DNA of 64,000 bases from the NCBI RefSeq assembly GCF_049985285.1, contig NZ_JBNIEU010000005.1, positions 168,518-232,517 on the forward strand, written 5' to 3'. Positions 16,596-25,389 of the stretch are shown here, one piece after another (the first letter of the stretch is position 1; every line of letters begins with the position of its first letter). Below the pieces are notes generated by a model. That model saw only the letters and a list, made by a program, of their open reading frames with translations, searched no databases and was not told the DNA's origin. Origin of the DNA: Aestuariirhabdus sp049985285 (GTDB lineage Bacteria > Pseudomonadota > Gammaproteobacteria > Pseudomonadales > Aestuariirhabdaceae). A program made the position numbers and the translations under genes.

Positions 16596-17195
16596 ATGCA
16601 AAAACTAACTGCACGACAGGCTGAAATACTGGCGTTTATAAAATCCTACCTTGAGGAGAGCGGGTTCCCGCCAACCCGGGCAGAGATTGCGCGCGAACTT
16701 GGGTTTCGATCGCCCAACGCAGCGGAAGAACACCTGAAAGCGCTTGCCCGCAAGCAGGCAATCGAGATAATTCCCGGTGCCTCCAGAGGGATCCGCATAC
16801 CAGGGCCTGTGGAGGAGGAGGGGCTTCCAGTTATAGGGCAGGTTGCCGCCGGTAGCCCCATCCTTGCGATTGAGCATATCGAGGAGCACTGCCCCTTAAA
16901 GTCGAATTTTTTTAACCCTGCCGCTGACTACCTGTTACGCGTTAAAGGCGAAAGTATGCGCGACATAGGGATCATGGATGGTGATTTGCTGGCGGTCCAC
17001 AAAACCCAGAGCGTGCGTAACGGGCAGATAGTTGTTGCTCGAATCGATGACGAAGTGACGGTAAAACGATTTCATAAAAACCGTAATCGAGTCACCCTGT
17101 TTCCAGAGAACGACGAATTTCAACCGATTGAGGTTGACCTGACACAGGACTACTTTGAAATTGAGGGGCTAAGTGTAGGGGTTATCCGCCGCTAA
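16596..17195 (+). CDS. lexA: SOS repressor LexA
   Basis: 199 residues. Winged helix-turn-helix DNA-binding domain at 1-65 (RQAEILAFIKSY, PTRAEIARELGF), then the S24 self-cleavage domain: cleavage bond Ala85-Gly86 (VAAGSP), catalytic Ser120 (GESMRD) and Lys157 (TVKRF). RecA-DNA filaments stimulate self-cleavage and derepress the SOS regulon. The start has AAGGTAGG five bases upstream. Two SOS boxes precede it. In many pseudomonads sulA follows; here the next gene is a small opposite-strand gene and no sulA is seen. Confidence 0.97.
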   Translation: MQKLTARQAEILAFIKSYLEESGFPPTRAEIARELGFRSPNAAEEHLKALARKQAIEIIPGASRGIRIPGPVEEEGLPVIGQVAAGSPILAIEHIEEHCPLKSNFFNPAADYLLRVKGESMRDIGIMDGDLLAVHKTQSVRNGQIVVARIDDEVTVKRFHKNRNRVTLFPENDEFQPIEVDLTQDYFEIEGLSVGVIRR

Positions 17196-17285
17196 GCGGA
17201 CCTTGGGTTGCCTCGCTCAGTGGCAGTCGAGGCAGTGAGAAAAGATGTTCACCTGCTTACCGGGAGAGCGGTGCACACAGCGGAC

Positions 17286-17516
17286 TCAATGAACCGTCTG
17301 GGATGCCTCAAGGGAGGGCGAACCTTCGGCCATGCTGCCTACAACGGCAATACCTGCGTTGATCATGGCTTTAGCGACCTCTACATGGCCCTCTTGCAGG
17401 AACAGCTTGGCCTCTTCCGAAAAATCGATCGTCACCAAAGGCTCCTCCTCATCTGAGCGCTGCAGTACGATTTCACCAGTAGGTAGCTCAACTATTTCAA
17501 GATAGGATGCGGGCAT
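17286..17516 (-). CDS. Small conserved hypothetical protein (PA3009-like)
   Basis: 76 residues from the chosen start MPASYLEIVELPTGEIVLQR; an upstream in-frame ATG would add 13 residues that look non-conserved. The body is acidic (SDEEEPLVTIDFSEEAKLFL) with a predicted strand-strand-helix pattern (HVEVAKAMINAGIAVVGSMAE). I recall a similar small protein between lexA and topA in Pseudomonas. No signal peptide, cysteines or catalytic motif. Function unknown. It shares the strand and region with topA and the DUF6586-like gene, 69 bases after the latter. Confidence 0.75.
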   Translation of the reverse strand: MPASYLEIVELPTGEIVLQRSDEEEPLVTIDFSEEAKLFLQEGHVEVAKAMINAGIAVVGSMAEGSPSLEASQTVH

Positions 17517-17585
17517 GGTTACAACTCTCGCGTTAGGGGGCGTGTATGCTACCACCTTTCACCCGCAACCACTACAGCGAGTCCG

Positions 17586-18041
17586 CTACCATTGTGCGGA
17601 AGCTTCCCGCAGTCGGAGCGTCAACTCATGGAGTTGGCGGTACCAGCTGTCACATTGCACAGGATCGATCCCTCCCCCGAAGGCAATTGCGTCAACGGCA
17701 ATGTCAGCATCGTATCGAACCCGCGCATTGAGCATGGCGTGCAGCCAGTAGCTGGAACTCTTTTCCATTCGCTGCAACTCCGCCAGTTCCGGGCTTACCG
17801 TACCCTGTATAGCAAGGGCTTCACACACAGAGCTGAGCGTTGCCGCGCCCCCGGTGTAACCACAGGCTGCTGCCAACTCCATGTACAGGGATCTGTAGGC
17901 GGCGCCCAGCAAAAGCAGCACCGCCTCTGCATAGGCGTCATAGAGGGGCTCCCCTTTCGCAGTCTCCAGCGAGGCCCACTGATCCAATAGAAGCCAAGCC
18001 TGATGTAGGGAGCGCCCTGTAACCAGTTTCGAGTCCCTCAC
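17586..18041 (-). CDS. DUF6586-like conserved hypothetical protein
   Basis: 151 residues, predicted all-helical, with conserved-looking segments AEAVLLLLGAAYRSLYMELA and YWLHAMLNARVRYDAD. It overlaps the topA stop by four bases (ATGA), so it is translated from the topA transcript. A protein of this size is found in the same place in Pseudomonas (PA3010), and I associate it with DUF6586 from memory. No signal peptide or membrane helix. The role is unknown; the fixed position next to topA suggests co-expression rather than a proven link to supercoiling. Confidence 0.75.
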   Translation of the reverse strand: MRDSKLVTGRSLHQAWLLLDQWASLETAKGEPLYDAYAEAVLLLLGAAYRSLYMELAAACGYTGGAATLSSVCEALAIQGTVSPELAELQRMEKSSSYWLHAMLNARVRYDADIAVDAIAFGGGIDPVQCDSWYRQLHELTLRLREASAQW

Positions 18042-20680
18042 GCTTTTTTCTTGCGCGGTGTACCCTCTTCGACCCAGGCCCCATCCTTATGTAATGCCTT
18101 CCATCCAGAGGCCTTGCCGTCCACCTCACTCATCACATACTGCTCCTTGGTTTTTCGGCTGTATCGTATGATTGCGGCATTGCCGTCGGGGTCTTGTCGC
18201 GGAGCATCAAGCAGGAAGCCATATTTAGGGTCAAGTGCAGCCTGATGGGGAATTAGCTCTACCACTAGCGGAGCTCTGGTCTCCCGGTTCTTGGGAAACT
18301 GACTGGCGGCCAAAAACAGGCCCGCAGCACCATCGCGTAGAATGTAGGTATCCTCTACCTTTTCGCAGACCAGCTCCGGCATTGGAATTGGATCCATCTT
18401 GGGCGGTGCAGCTTCCCCACTCCTTAGTAGCTTGCGGGTGTTCTTGCACTCGGAGTTCGAGCATCCAAAGTATTTTCCAAAGCGCCCGGTTTTTAGCTGC
18501 ATCTGTGCGCTGCACTTGTCACATTCGATAACAGGCCCTTCATAGCCCTTTATCTTGAATTGTCCCTTTTCTACCTCATAACCCGAGCAGTCCGGATTAT
18601 TACCACAGACGTGAATTTTCCGGCCCTCGTCAATCAGGTAGCTTTCCATCGCTGTACCGCAGATTCCACAGCGGTGTTTTGCCCGTAGCGCCTTGGTTTC
18701 AGCCTCATCATCATCGAGGGCAATCGCCTCTTCACCAGGAATCAGGTTAACCGTATTCTTGCACCGCTCTTTAGGAGGAAGTGCATAACCCGAGCAGCCC
18801 ATAAATACCCCAGTGCTAGCCGTGCGTATCTGCATGGGGCGACCGCAATCACTGCAGGGGATATCCGTAGGGGTAGGCAGGTTAGCACGCATACCATGCT
18901 CATCTTTCTCAGCATCCACAAGGCGTTCGCTGAACCCTTGATAAAAGGCATTCAGCAGCGCCTTCCAATCAAATCTACCGGTCGCAACCTCATCCAACTC
19001 CTCCTCCATACGCGCAGTGAAGCCGTAGTCAAGAAGATCACTGAAGGATTCTGTGAGCCGGTCCGTAACGATATCGCCCATTTTCTCAGCATAAAAACGC
19101 TTCTGCTTGATGGAAGCGTACCCCCTATCCTGAATGGTGGAAATAATCGCAGCATAGGTGGACGGACGGCCAATGCCTCGCTTTTCCAACTCCCGTACCA
19201 GTGCCGCCTCGCTAAAGCGAGCAGGAGGTTTGGTGTAATGTTGCAGCGGGTTGAGCTTAACCAGTGAAACGGCCTCGCCCTGGGTAAGTTTGGGAAGAAT
19301 CACATCCTCCCCCTTCTTGCCACCCGGTGGCAGGATACGAGTGTACCCATCGAAAAGCAGTACCCGGCCTTTGGTACGAAGCTCAAACCCCGCGGCTTCA
19401 ACCACAACACTGGTGCTGAGGTAGCGCGCTGGGTTAGCCTGACAAGCAACGAACTGGCGCCAAATCAAGTCGTAGAGCCTGACCGCATCAGATTCCATGC
19501 CGGCCAACATGCCAGAATGGGTCGTCACGGACGACGGACGGATAGCCTCGTGGGCTTCCTGTGCACCCTCTTTGCTGCTGTATCGAATGGCTGCCTCGGG
19601 GAGGTATTCGGCGCCGTATTCACTACCAATAAAATCGCGACAAGCAGCAACTGCCTCCTCACTCAAATTGGTCGAATCGGTGCGCATATAGGTGATATGC
19701 CCCGCCTCATACAACCGCTGCGCCTGCATCATCGTCTTCTTTACGCTAAAACCAAGGCGTGTGCTGGCAGCCTGTTGCAAGGTAGAGGTTATAAACGGCG
19801 CATTGGGCTTGGTAGATGTTGGCTTCTCGTCGACCCGCGCCACACGGTAGTTTGCACCCTCTAACTGGGCCAGGGCCTGATCGGTTTGCTCCTTACTGGT
19901 GGGCCGGAACGCCGAACCGTTTTGCTTACTGACTTCAAGGTTGAGTTTATCCCCCCCCTTGCTATTGCAGTCAGCATTAATTTCCCAGAACTCTTCGGGA
20001 ATAAACGCTCGAATCTCGCGCTCGCGCTCTACCACCAGTTTTACCGCAACCGACTGTACACGGCCCGCCGACAGGCCCCGTGCGATTTTGGCCCATAGCA
20101 GTGGCGATACCATGTACCCGACGACTCGATCCAGAAATCGTCTGGCTTGCTGGGCATTCACCCGGTTGATATCCAGACTGGAGGGCGCTTCAAACGCCTC
20201 CTGAATCGCCTTTTTAGTAATTTCGTTAAAAACTACCCGGCGATACTTACTCTCATCTCCACCAATCGCTTCACGCAGGTGCCAGGCAATGGCCTCTCCT
20301 TCACGGTCCAAATCGGTCGCGAGATAGATTTGATCGGCATCTTTAGCAAGGCGGCGTAGTTCATCCACCACTTTTTCCTTGCCGGGCAAAATTTGGTAGT
20401 TGGCTTTCCAACCATTCTCGGGGTCGACCCCCATTCGCGAAATAAGCTGCTCCCGCGATTTTTTCTGTTTGTGGAGCACCTTTTCTTCAGGGTTCATCTT
20501 TCGGGTGATGGCCGCAGCCTTGGCGCGCGCTTTGGCATCGACCGGCTTGCGGGCTCCACCACTGGTGGGAAGGTCGCGAATGTGCCCCACACTCGACTTA
20601 ACAACAAAATTCCGACCAAGGTATTTATTAATGGTCTTGGCTTTTGCGGGAGACTCGACGATGACTAATGATTTACCCAT
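18038..20680 (-). CDS. topA: DNA topoisomerase I
   Basis: Type IA topoisomerase relaxing negative supercoils, 880 residues. TOPRIM domain at the N-terminus (KSLVIVESPAKAKTI, then the acidic TDLDREGEAIAWHL), active-site tyrosine in the ITYMRTDSTNLS motif, and three C-terminal four-Cys zinc ribbons (CSDCG...CSGY; CGICG...CGNNPDCSG; CDKCS...CSNSEC), followed by a basic tail GTPRKKKA. Length and domain order match the gammaproteobacterial enzyme. A 165-base region upstream separates it from the DUF1653 gene on the same strand and probably holds its promoter. Confidence 0.97.
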   Translation of the reverse strand: MGKSLVIVESPAKAKTINKYLGRNFVVKSSVGHIRDLPTSGGARKPVDAKARAKAAAITRKMNPEEKVLHKQKKSREQLISRMGVDPENGWKANYQILPGKEKVVDELRRLAKDADQIYLATDLDREGEAIAWHLREAIGGDESKYRRVVFNEITKKAIQEAFEAPSSLDINRVNAQQARRFLDRVVGYMVSPLLWAKIARGLSAGRVQSVAVKLVVEREREIRAFIPEEFWEINADCNSKGGDKLNLEVSKQNGSAFRPTSKEQTDQALAQLEGANYRVARVDEKPTSTKPNAPFITSTLQQAASTRLGFSVKKTMMQAQRLYEAGHITYMRTDSTNLSEEAVAACRDFIGSEYGAEYLPEAAIRYSSKEGAQEAHEAIRPSSVTTHSGMLAGMESDAVRLYDLIWRQFVACQANPARYLSTSVVVEAAGFELRTKGRVLLFDGYTRILPPGGKKGEDVILPKLTQGEAVSLVKLNPLQHYTKPPARFSEAALVRELEKRGIGRPSTYAAIISTIQDRGYASIKQKRFYAEKMGDIVTDRLTESFSDLLDYGFTARMEEELDEVATGRFDWKALLNAFYQGFSERLVDAEKDEHGMRANLPTPTDIPCSDCGRPMQIRTASTGVFMGCSGYALPPKERCKNTVNLIPGEEAIALDDDEAETKALRAKHRCGICGTAMESYLIDEGRKIHVCGNNPDCSGYEVEKGQFKIKGYEGPVIECDKCSAQMQLKTGRFGKYFGCSNSECKNTRKLLRSGEAAPPKMDPIPMPELVCEKVEDTYILRDGAAGLFLAASQFPKNRETRAPLVVELIPHQAALDPKYGFLLDAPRQDPDGNAAIIRYSRKTKEQYVMSEVDGKASGWKALHKDGAWVEEGTPRKKKA

Positions 20681-20845
20681 AGAATCCTGACTTTATGGCG
20701 AAAGTGAAATGCCATCCTACCTGATGGCACTATAGAACTATGCTTTTAGCAAAGTTGCGACATATATAAGGGCTGAGTTTGCAGGGGTCAAGAGGAAAGC
20801 ACCGCTATATACCCATGTTTTTCTTATGGCTATACCCAGAGCCGG

Positions 20846-21067
20846 CTATTCCTTTTCCCTAACCCAGGAGAATCTTGGGCAGAACTTACCCTCAACTTTC
20901 ACCTGGGATAGAAACATCTCCAGAGGGCGGACCCAAAGGCCTCTATCCCCGTAGAGCGGTTTGTAGACCACTAACTCCTCCTCATTTTCAGAGTGTCGAG
21001 CAACCCCAATGGCCAGATACTCCTTACCCTTGTAGTGACGATATACGCCGATTTTCAATTGAGTCAT
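20846..21067 (-). CDS. DUF1653 protein
   Basis: 73 residues, the whole of a DUF1653 domain: GVYRHYKGKEYLAIGVARHSE, then VVYKPLYGD-GLWVRPLEMF. These small beta-rich proteins are widespread and uncharacterised. The start ATG has GGAAAG immediately upstream. It begins only 15 bases past the fadA terminator hairpin on the same strand, leaving no room for a normal promoter, so it is probably transcribed by read-through from fadBA. Confidence 0.88.
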   Translation of the reverse strand: MTQLKIGVYRHYKGKEYLAIGVARHSENEEELVVYKPLYGDRGLWVRPLEMFLSQVKVEGKFCPRFSWVREKE

Positions 21068-21081
21068 CTTTCCACCAAAAC

Positions 21082-21112
21082 AAAAAAGCCGGAGACAAGC
21101 TCCGGCTTTTTC
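21082..21112 (-). terminator. Intrinsic terminator after fadA
   Basis: Stem AAAGCCGGAG / CTCCGGCTTT with a five-base loop (21095-21099) and a T-run on the minus strand. It lies 12 bases after the fadA stop. The A-rich and T-rich arms would also let it work on the plus strand, but no plus-strand gene needs it. Confidence 0.9.
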
Positions 21113-21124
21113 TGGGTATCGTTA

Positions 21125-22300
21125 TCAGACCCGTTCGAAAACGGTTGTGATTCCCTGTCCCAGACCGATACACATAGTAGATACACCAACAGTACCACTA
21201 TTTTGCTTCATTACGTTCAGCAGCGTACCTGAAATACGGGCGCCGGAGCAACCGAAGGGATGACCCAGAGCGATAGCGCCACCATTAAGGTTGACCTTTT
21301 CGTCCATTTTATCGAGCAGTTTGAGGTCTTTGAGCACCGGCAAAGCCTGCGCGGCAAAGGCTTCGTTTAGCTCAAAATGATCGACATCCGTAAGTTCAAG
21401 CCCTGCGCGCTTGAGTGCTTTCTTGGTTGCCGGTACCGGTCCATAACCCATAATGGCCGGATCTACCCCGGCAACAGCCATCGCGCGAATTACCGCTAAT
21501 GGCTCAAGGTTAAGATCCTTGGCACGCTGCGCAGACATTACGATCATGCATGAAGCACCATCGGTAATCTGGGATGATGAACCGGCGGTCACGGTTCCGC
21601 CCTTGGGGTTAAACGCGGGCTTCAACTTAGCAAGCGATTCGGCGGTGGTTTCAGGGCGAATCGTCTCATCGTCAGTGAACAGACTAAGGTTACCCTCAGC
21701 ATCATGCCCCTGCATCGGAATGATCTCATCACGGAAACGGCCATCAACCGTTGCGAGGTGGGCCCTCTGGTGCGAACGGGCAGCAAACTGGTCCTGAGCC
21801 TCGCGGGTAATGCCGTGCATTTTGCCCAACATCTCTGCGGTCAGTCCCATCATACCCGAGGCCTTCGCCGCGTAGAGACTCATGTGCGGGTTAGGATCCA
21901 CTCCATGCATCATACCTACATGCCCCATGTGCTCAACTCCGCCGATAACAAACACATCACCGTTACCCGTCATGATGGCCTGTGCAGCGGTATGCAATGC
22001 AGACATAGAGGAACCGCACAGTCGACTGACAGTTTGGCCACAGGAAGTGTGCGGGATCGGTGTCATCAAGGATGCCATGCGGGCGATATTCCAACCCTGC
22101 TCCAGGGTTTGGTTTACACAACCCCAAATAACATCTTCAACCTCCGCTGGGTCGATGCCTGGATTACGGGCTAACAGACCGGTAATCAGATCCGCGGACA
22201 GGTTTTCAGCACGCACATTACGGTACATACCCCCCTTGGAACGCCCCATCGGGGTGCGTCCGAAATCGACGATAACTACGTCTCTAGGATTTAAACTCAT
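21125..22300 (-). CDS. fadA: 3-ketoacyl-CoA thiolase (acetyl-CoA C-acyltransferase)
   Basis: Beta subunit of the fatty-acid oxidation complex; it cleaves 3-ketoacyl-CoA with CoA to acetyl-CoA and a shortened acyl-CoA. 391 residues. The nucleophile cysteine is in SRLCGSSMSALH near residue 92, the His of the acid-base set in FELNEAFAAQ...NGGAIALGHPFGCSG, and the second Cys in STMCIGLGQG at the C-terminus. It follows fadB by 33 bases on the same strand, the fadBA order of Pseudomonas, and ends at a strong terminator. Confidence 0.97.
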   Translation of the reverse strand: MSLNPRDVVIVDFGRTPMGRSKGGMYRNVRAENLSADLITGLLARNPGIDPAEVEDVIWGCVNQTLEQGWNIARMASLMTPIPHTSCGQTVSRLCGSSMSALHTAAQAIMTGNGDVFVIGGVEHMGHVGMMHGVDPNPHMSLYAAKASGMMGLTAEMLGKMHGITREAQDQFAARSHQRAHLATVDGRFRDEIIPMQGHDAEGNLSLFTDDETIRPETTAESLAKLKPAFNPKGGTVTAGSSSQITDGASCMIVMSAQRAKDLNLEPLAVIRAMAVAGVDPAIMGYGPVPATKKALKRAGLELTDVDHFELNEAFAAQALPVLKDLKLLDKMDEKVNLNGGAIALGHPFGCSGARISGTLLNVMKQNSGTVGVSTMCIGLGQGITTVFERV

Positions 22301-22333
22301 AGCTTGGTTCTCGCTTTCGAATCGGTGTGCTGA

Positions 22334-24484
22334 TTAGTTGCCAAAAAAGGATTTGCCGGCCTTAGCCATTGCGCGCAGTCCTTCTGTGGGGTGGTAAAGT
22401 GCTCCAAGATCGGCATATTTATCCGCCAGCTCACAGAACTCGGCAACGCCCATGGAATCAATATATTTAAGCGCACCACCACGGAATGGAGGGAAGCCGA
22501 TGCCCATGATCAGAGCCATATCGGCATCCGCTGGGGATTCAACAATATTGTCCTCAAGGCAACGAACCGTCTCGAGGCACAAGGGGATCATCATGCGAGC
22601 AACAATCTCCTCGTCGGTGAACTCGCGCGCTTCACCACAGACAGGCTTGAGAAGCTCGTAAACCACCTCGTCGACCACTTTCTTGGGTTTCCCCCGCTTA
22701 TCGGTTTCATAAGCATAGAATCCCGCGTTCGTTTTTTGGCCGAAACGCTTGTTATCAAACAAGACATCTCCAACGCTCTTAAAGTCTCGACCCATTCGCT
22801 CCGGGAAGCCTTCGGCCATAACGGCTTCTGCGTGCTGGCCTGTGTCGATACCGACAACGTCCATAAGGTACGCAGGTCCCATGGGCCAACCGAATCGCTC
22901 CATAACCTTATCAACTTGCTGGAAGTCTGCGCCATCGCGCATCAATCCTGCGAAACCGCCGAAATATGGGAAGAGGACGCGGTTAACCATAAAACCTGGG
23001 CAGTCATTGACAACAACCGGCGTCTTACCCATTTTTTTCGCGTAATTAACAACGGTGGCAATGGTTTCATCGCTGGTTTTCTCGCCGCGAATAACCTCAA
23101 CCAAAGGCATCATGTGCACCGGGTTAAAGAAGTGCATCCCACAAAACTGCTCTGGACGCTCCAGGGCTGTTGCCAATTCGGTAATGGAGATGGTAGACGT
23201 ATTGGAGGTCAGGAACCGATCCTCACCGATGTGCTTTTCACACTCGGCAAGCACGGCCTTTTTGACCTTTACGTTCTCTACCACGGCCTCTACAACTACA
23301 TCGACGGTATTAAAATCGCCGTAGTTCAGGGTGGGGACAATTGCGTTAAGCACGGTCGCCATTTTTTCGGGGGTGACGCGCTTTCGACCCAACTGCTTCA
23401 CCAGCAGCTTGGACGCCTCACTCAGGCCCAGATCGATACCCGCCTGCGCAATATCCTTCATCAGGATAGGGGTACCCTTTAGTGCGCTCTGGTAGGCAAT
23501 ACCACCACCCATAATGCCGGCACCCAATACCGCGGCACGTTCAATTTTCGCTGATTGCTGCTCATATTTTTTGGCCTTTTTCTTCAAGGCCTGATCGTTA
23601 AGGAACAGACCAATCAAACTGGCCGCAACATCGGTCTTCGCTAGCTTAACGAATCCCTTAGCTTCTACTTCAAGCGCTTTATCGCGCCCCATGCCAGAGG
23701 CTTTCTGGATCGTTTTAACGGCCTCTACAGGCGCGGGATAGTGAGGCCCCGCCTGACCGGCAATAAAGCCTTTTGCGCTTTCAAACGCCATCATGCCTTC
23801 CATCGGGTTCAGGCGAAGCTTGTCCAGCTTGGCCTGGCGCTTGGCTTTATAATCCAACTCGCCTGAAATACAACGCTGCACCAGGTTGAGGGAGGATTCA
23901 CGCAACTGCTCTGGTGTTACAACCGCATCTACTGCCCCCGCCTTAAGGGCAACTTCAGGACGCTGCTCCTTGCCGCTGGCAATCCACTCGATCGCATTGT
24001 CCGCACCGACGATACGCGGAAGCCGGACAGTTCCGCCAAAGCCGGGGTATATCCCAAGCTTCACTTCCGGCAAGCCTACTTTAGCTGCGGTGGACATAAC
24101 GCGGTAATCCGACGCCAGGCACATCTCGAAACCACCGCCGAGAGCAATGCCATTGATCGCGGTGACCGTAGGAAACTCTAGATCCTCAAACCCGTTAAAG
24201 ATCTGATTAACCTCCAGGTTACTCTTGAGCAGCTCCTCTTCGGGCTTACTGAAGTTATCCAGAAATTCGGTAATATCTGCACCGACAATGAAAACATCCT
24301 TGGCACTGGTAACTATCAAACCCTTTACAGATTTGTCAGCCTTGAGTGCCGCTACGGCCTCGTTCAGCTCATTTAGTGTCAATGCATTGAATTTATTAAC
24401 GGATTCGCCCTGCAGGTCGAAATTTAGCTCTGCTACGCCATTTTCAACCGGCTTCACCGTGATGGCTTTACCTTCGTAAATCAT
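22334..24484 (-). CDS. fadB: Fatty-acid oxidation complex alpha subunit
   Basis: Multifunctional enoyl-CoA hydratase, 3-hydroxyacyl-CoA dehydrogenase, isomerase and epimerase, 716 residues. The hydratase/isomerase half has NGIALGGGFEMCLA and GLPEVKLGIYPGFGGT; the dehydrogenase half has the NAD loop AVLGAGIMGGGIAYQSA and GMHFFNPVHMMPLVEVI. The true start is the ATG giving MIYEGKAITV, with GGAGAT upstream; the codon before it is TTG, so the one-residue longer reading is spurious. A PsrA-type operator lies about 160 bases upstream, suggesting derepression by long-chain fatty acids. Confidence 0.97.
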   Translation of the reverse strand: MIYEGKAITVKPVENGVAELNFDLQGESVNKFNALTLNELNEAVAALKADKSVKGLIVTSAKDVFIVGADITEFLDNFSKPEEELLKSNLEVNQIFNGFEDLEFPTVTAINGIALGGGFEMCLASDYRVMSTAAKVGLPEVKLGIYPGFGGTVRLPRIVGADNAIEWIASGKEQRPEVALKAGAVDAVVTPEQLRESSLNLVQRCISGELDYKAKRQAKLDKLRLNPMEGMMAFESAKGFIAGQAGPHYPAPVEAVKTIQKASGMGRDKALEVEAKGFVKLAKTDVAASLIGLFLNDQALKKKAKKYEQQSAKIERAAVLGAGIMGGGIAYQSALKGTPILMKDIAQAGIDLGLSEASKLLVKQLGRKRVTPEKMATVLNAIVPTLNYGDFNTVDVVVEAVVENVKVKKAVLAECEKHIGEDRFLTSNTSTISITELATALERPEQFCGMHFFNPVHMMPLVEVIRGEKTSDETIATVVNYAKKMGKTPVVVNDCPGFMVNRVLFPYFGGFAGLMRDGADFQQVDKVMERFGWPMGPAYLMDVVGIDTGQHAEAVMAEGFPERMGRDFKSVGDVLFDNKRFGQKTNAGFYAYETDKRGKPKKVVDEVVYELLKPVCGEAREFTDEEIVARMMIPLCLETVRCLEDNIVESPADADMALIMGIGFPPFRGGALKYIDSMGVAEFCELADKYADLGALYHPTEGLRAMAKAGKSFFGN

Positions 24485-24852
24485 CAACTGATCTCCACGC
24501 TAGAGTTAAGGCAAGTTAGTTGCTGTGCTGTCTGTTGAGCTGCTTGCCGGCCACCCAACCTGGTATCTCCAAACTACCCGTAACGGGCGGACAGCCCCGT
24601 AGACCGATCATCGGCCCCTATTATTAGCCAAGACAACGCAAATTTCATACAAGCGTTTGAATTGAGAGGGTCACCTTCTTTGAAATGGAACTTTTTGTCA
24701 ATAGGAGATTTTAGACCCGATTGTGCTCAATCGTTCACCCCTGCAAACATATTGGCTCTCTTTCAACCAATATATCCATATATATCAATATGTTAAGATA
24801 TATTCCAAATATTCTTGCGGAATAGATTTATAGGCTCAAGTAGAAACAGGAC
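24485..24852. other. fadBA upstream region
   Basis: 368 bases with no gene. It holds the PsrA-type site at 24644-24661 and, further from fadB, a strongly AT-rich stretch (about 24760-24830) with several ATAT runs and near-palindromes. A perfect TTGACA lies on the minus strand near 24695-24700, but I find no convincing -10 at the right distance. The fadBA promoter is presumably here. Confidence 0.6.
24644..24661. promoter_or_regulatory. PsrA operator upstream of fadBA
   Basis: TTCATAC-AAGC-GTTTGAA is a near-palindrome (one mismatch between arms) and differs at one base from the CAAAC-N4-GTTTG pattern found at psrA. In Pseudomonas PsrA represses fadBA through such a site. Confidence 0.75.
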
Positions 24853-25332
24853 TCACTCAAGGGGAACAGCAAGCAGCGCCTCAAGCGTATTGGAGATCGA
24901 CCCTAGATCCGAGAGCGAGCCCTTTTCCTGCCACTCAACAGCAACCGCACCAGCGGTTAAAAGCACTCCGAATACGTCCTCTGGCAGATCAGCCAGTAAC
25001 CTACCCAACGCCTCCGATGTCGCCCCATCGCAAGCGCGGTCCGGGGTCCAGCCAGGCACCGGACCTTCATCCTCTGGTATCCGTAGCAGGTGAAGGGTGG
25101 GCGCGCCCTCCTGCGGCACCGCTCTTGACTGGATATATTGCATATACGCTACTGCACCGTAGCCTCTATCCAAACCATGGGGCAGAACCCGGGTCTTATA
25201 TTGGAGCTGCAGCCCCAACTCCTTGGCTCGCGAGCGCATTAACGCCTGTTTTTTATCTCGCCGCGATGGCATAACCCAGGTCAGTGTGCCAACAAGATAT
25301 AGCACCACTACTGCTATGATGAGGTAAGTCAT
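24853..25332 (-). CDS. Small membrane-anchored conserved hypothetical protein
   Basis: 159 residues. One N-terminal hydrophobic helix (residues 1-20, MTYLIIAVVVLYLVGTLTWV) is followed by basic residues (PSRRDKKQALMRSRAK), so the rest should be cytoplasmic. The soluble part has predicted strands (LGLQLQYKTRVLP, TLHLLRIPEDE) and a Leu/Ala-rich C-terminus (FGVLLTAGAVAVEWQEKG). I recall a similar protein between fadBA and uspA in Pseudomonas (PA3015/3016 area) with no known function. Divergent from uspA, with 57 bases between the starts. The SD is weak. Confidence 0.7.
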   Translation of the reverse strand: MTYLIIAVVVLYLVGTLTWVMPSRRDKKQALMRSRAKELGLQLQYKTRVLPHGLDRGYGAVAYMQYIQSRAVPQEGAPTLHLLRIPEDEGPVPGWTPDRACDGATSEALGRLLADLPEDVFGVLLTAGAVAVEWQEKGSLSDLGSISNTLEALLAVPLE

Positions 25333-25389
25333 GATAATGTCGCACCTTATGGATTACACTGAACCAACAGGACAGTTAAGGAGAAAAGG

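Noticed and set aside
22391..23482. Plus-strand open frame of 363 codons opposite fadB
   Set aside because: Antisense shadow of a highly conserved gene; the composition mirrors codon bias on the real strand.
24760..24830. AT-rich ATAT repeats upstream of fadB as an origin or mobile-element end
   Set aside because: No DnaA boxes, target duplications or transposase are nearby; it looks like ordinary AT-rich promoter-distal DNA.
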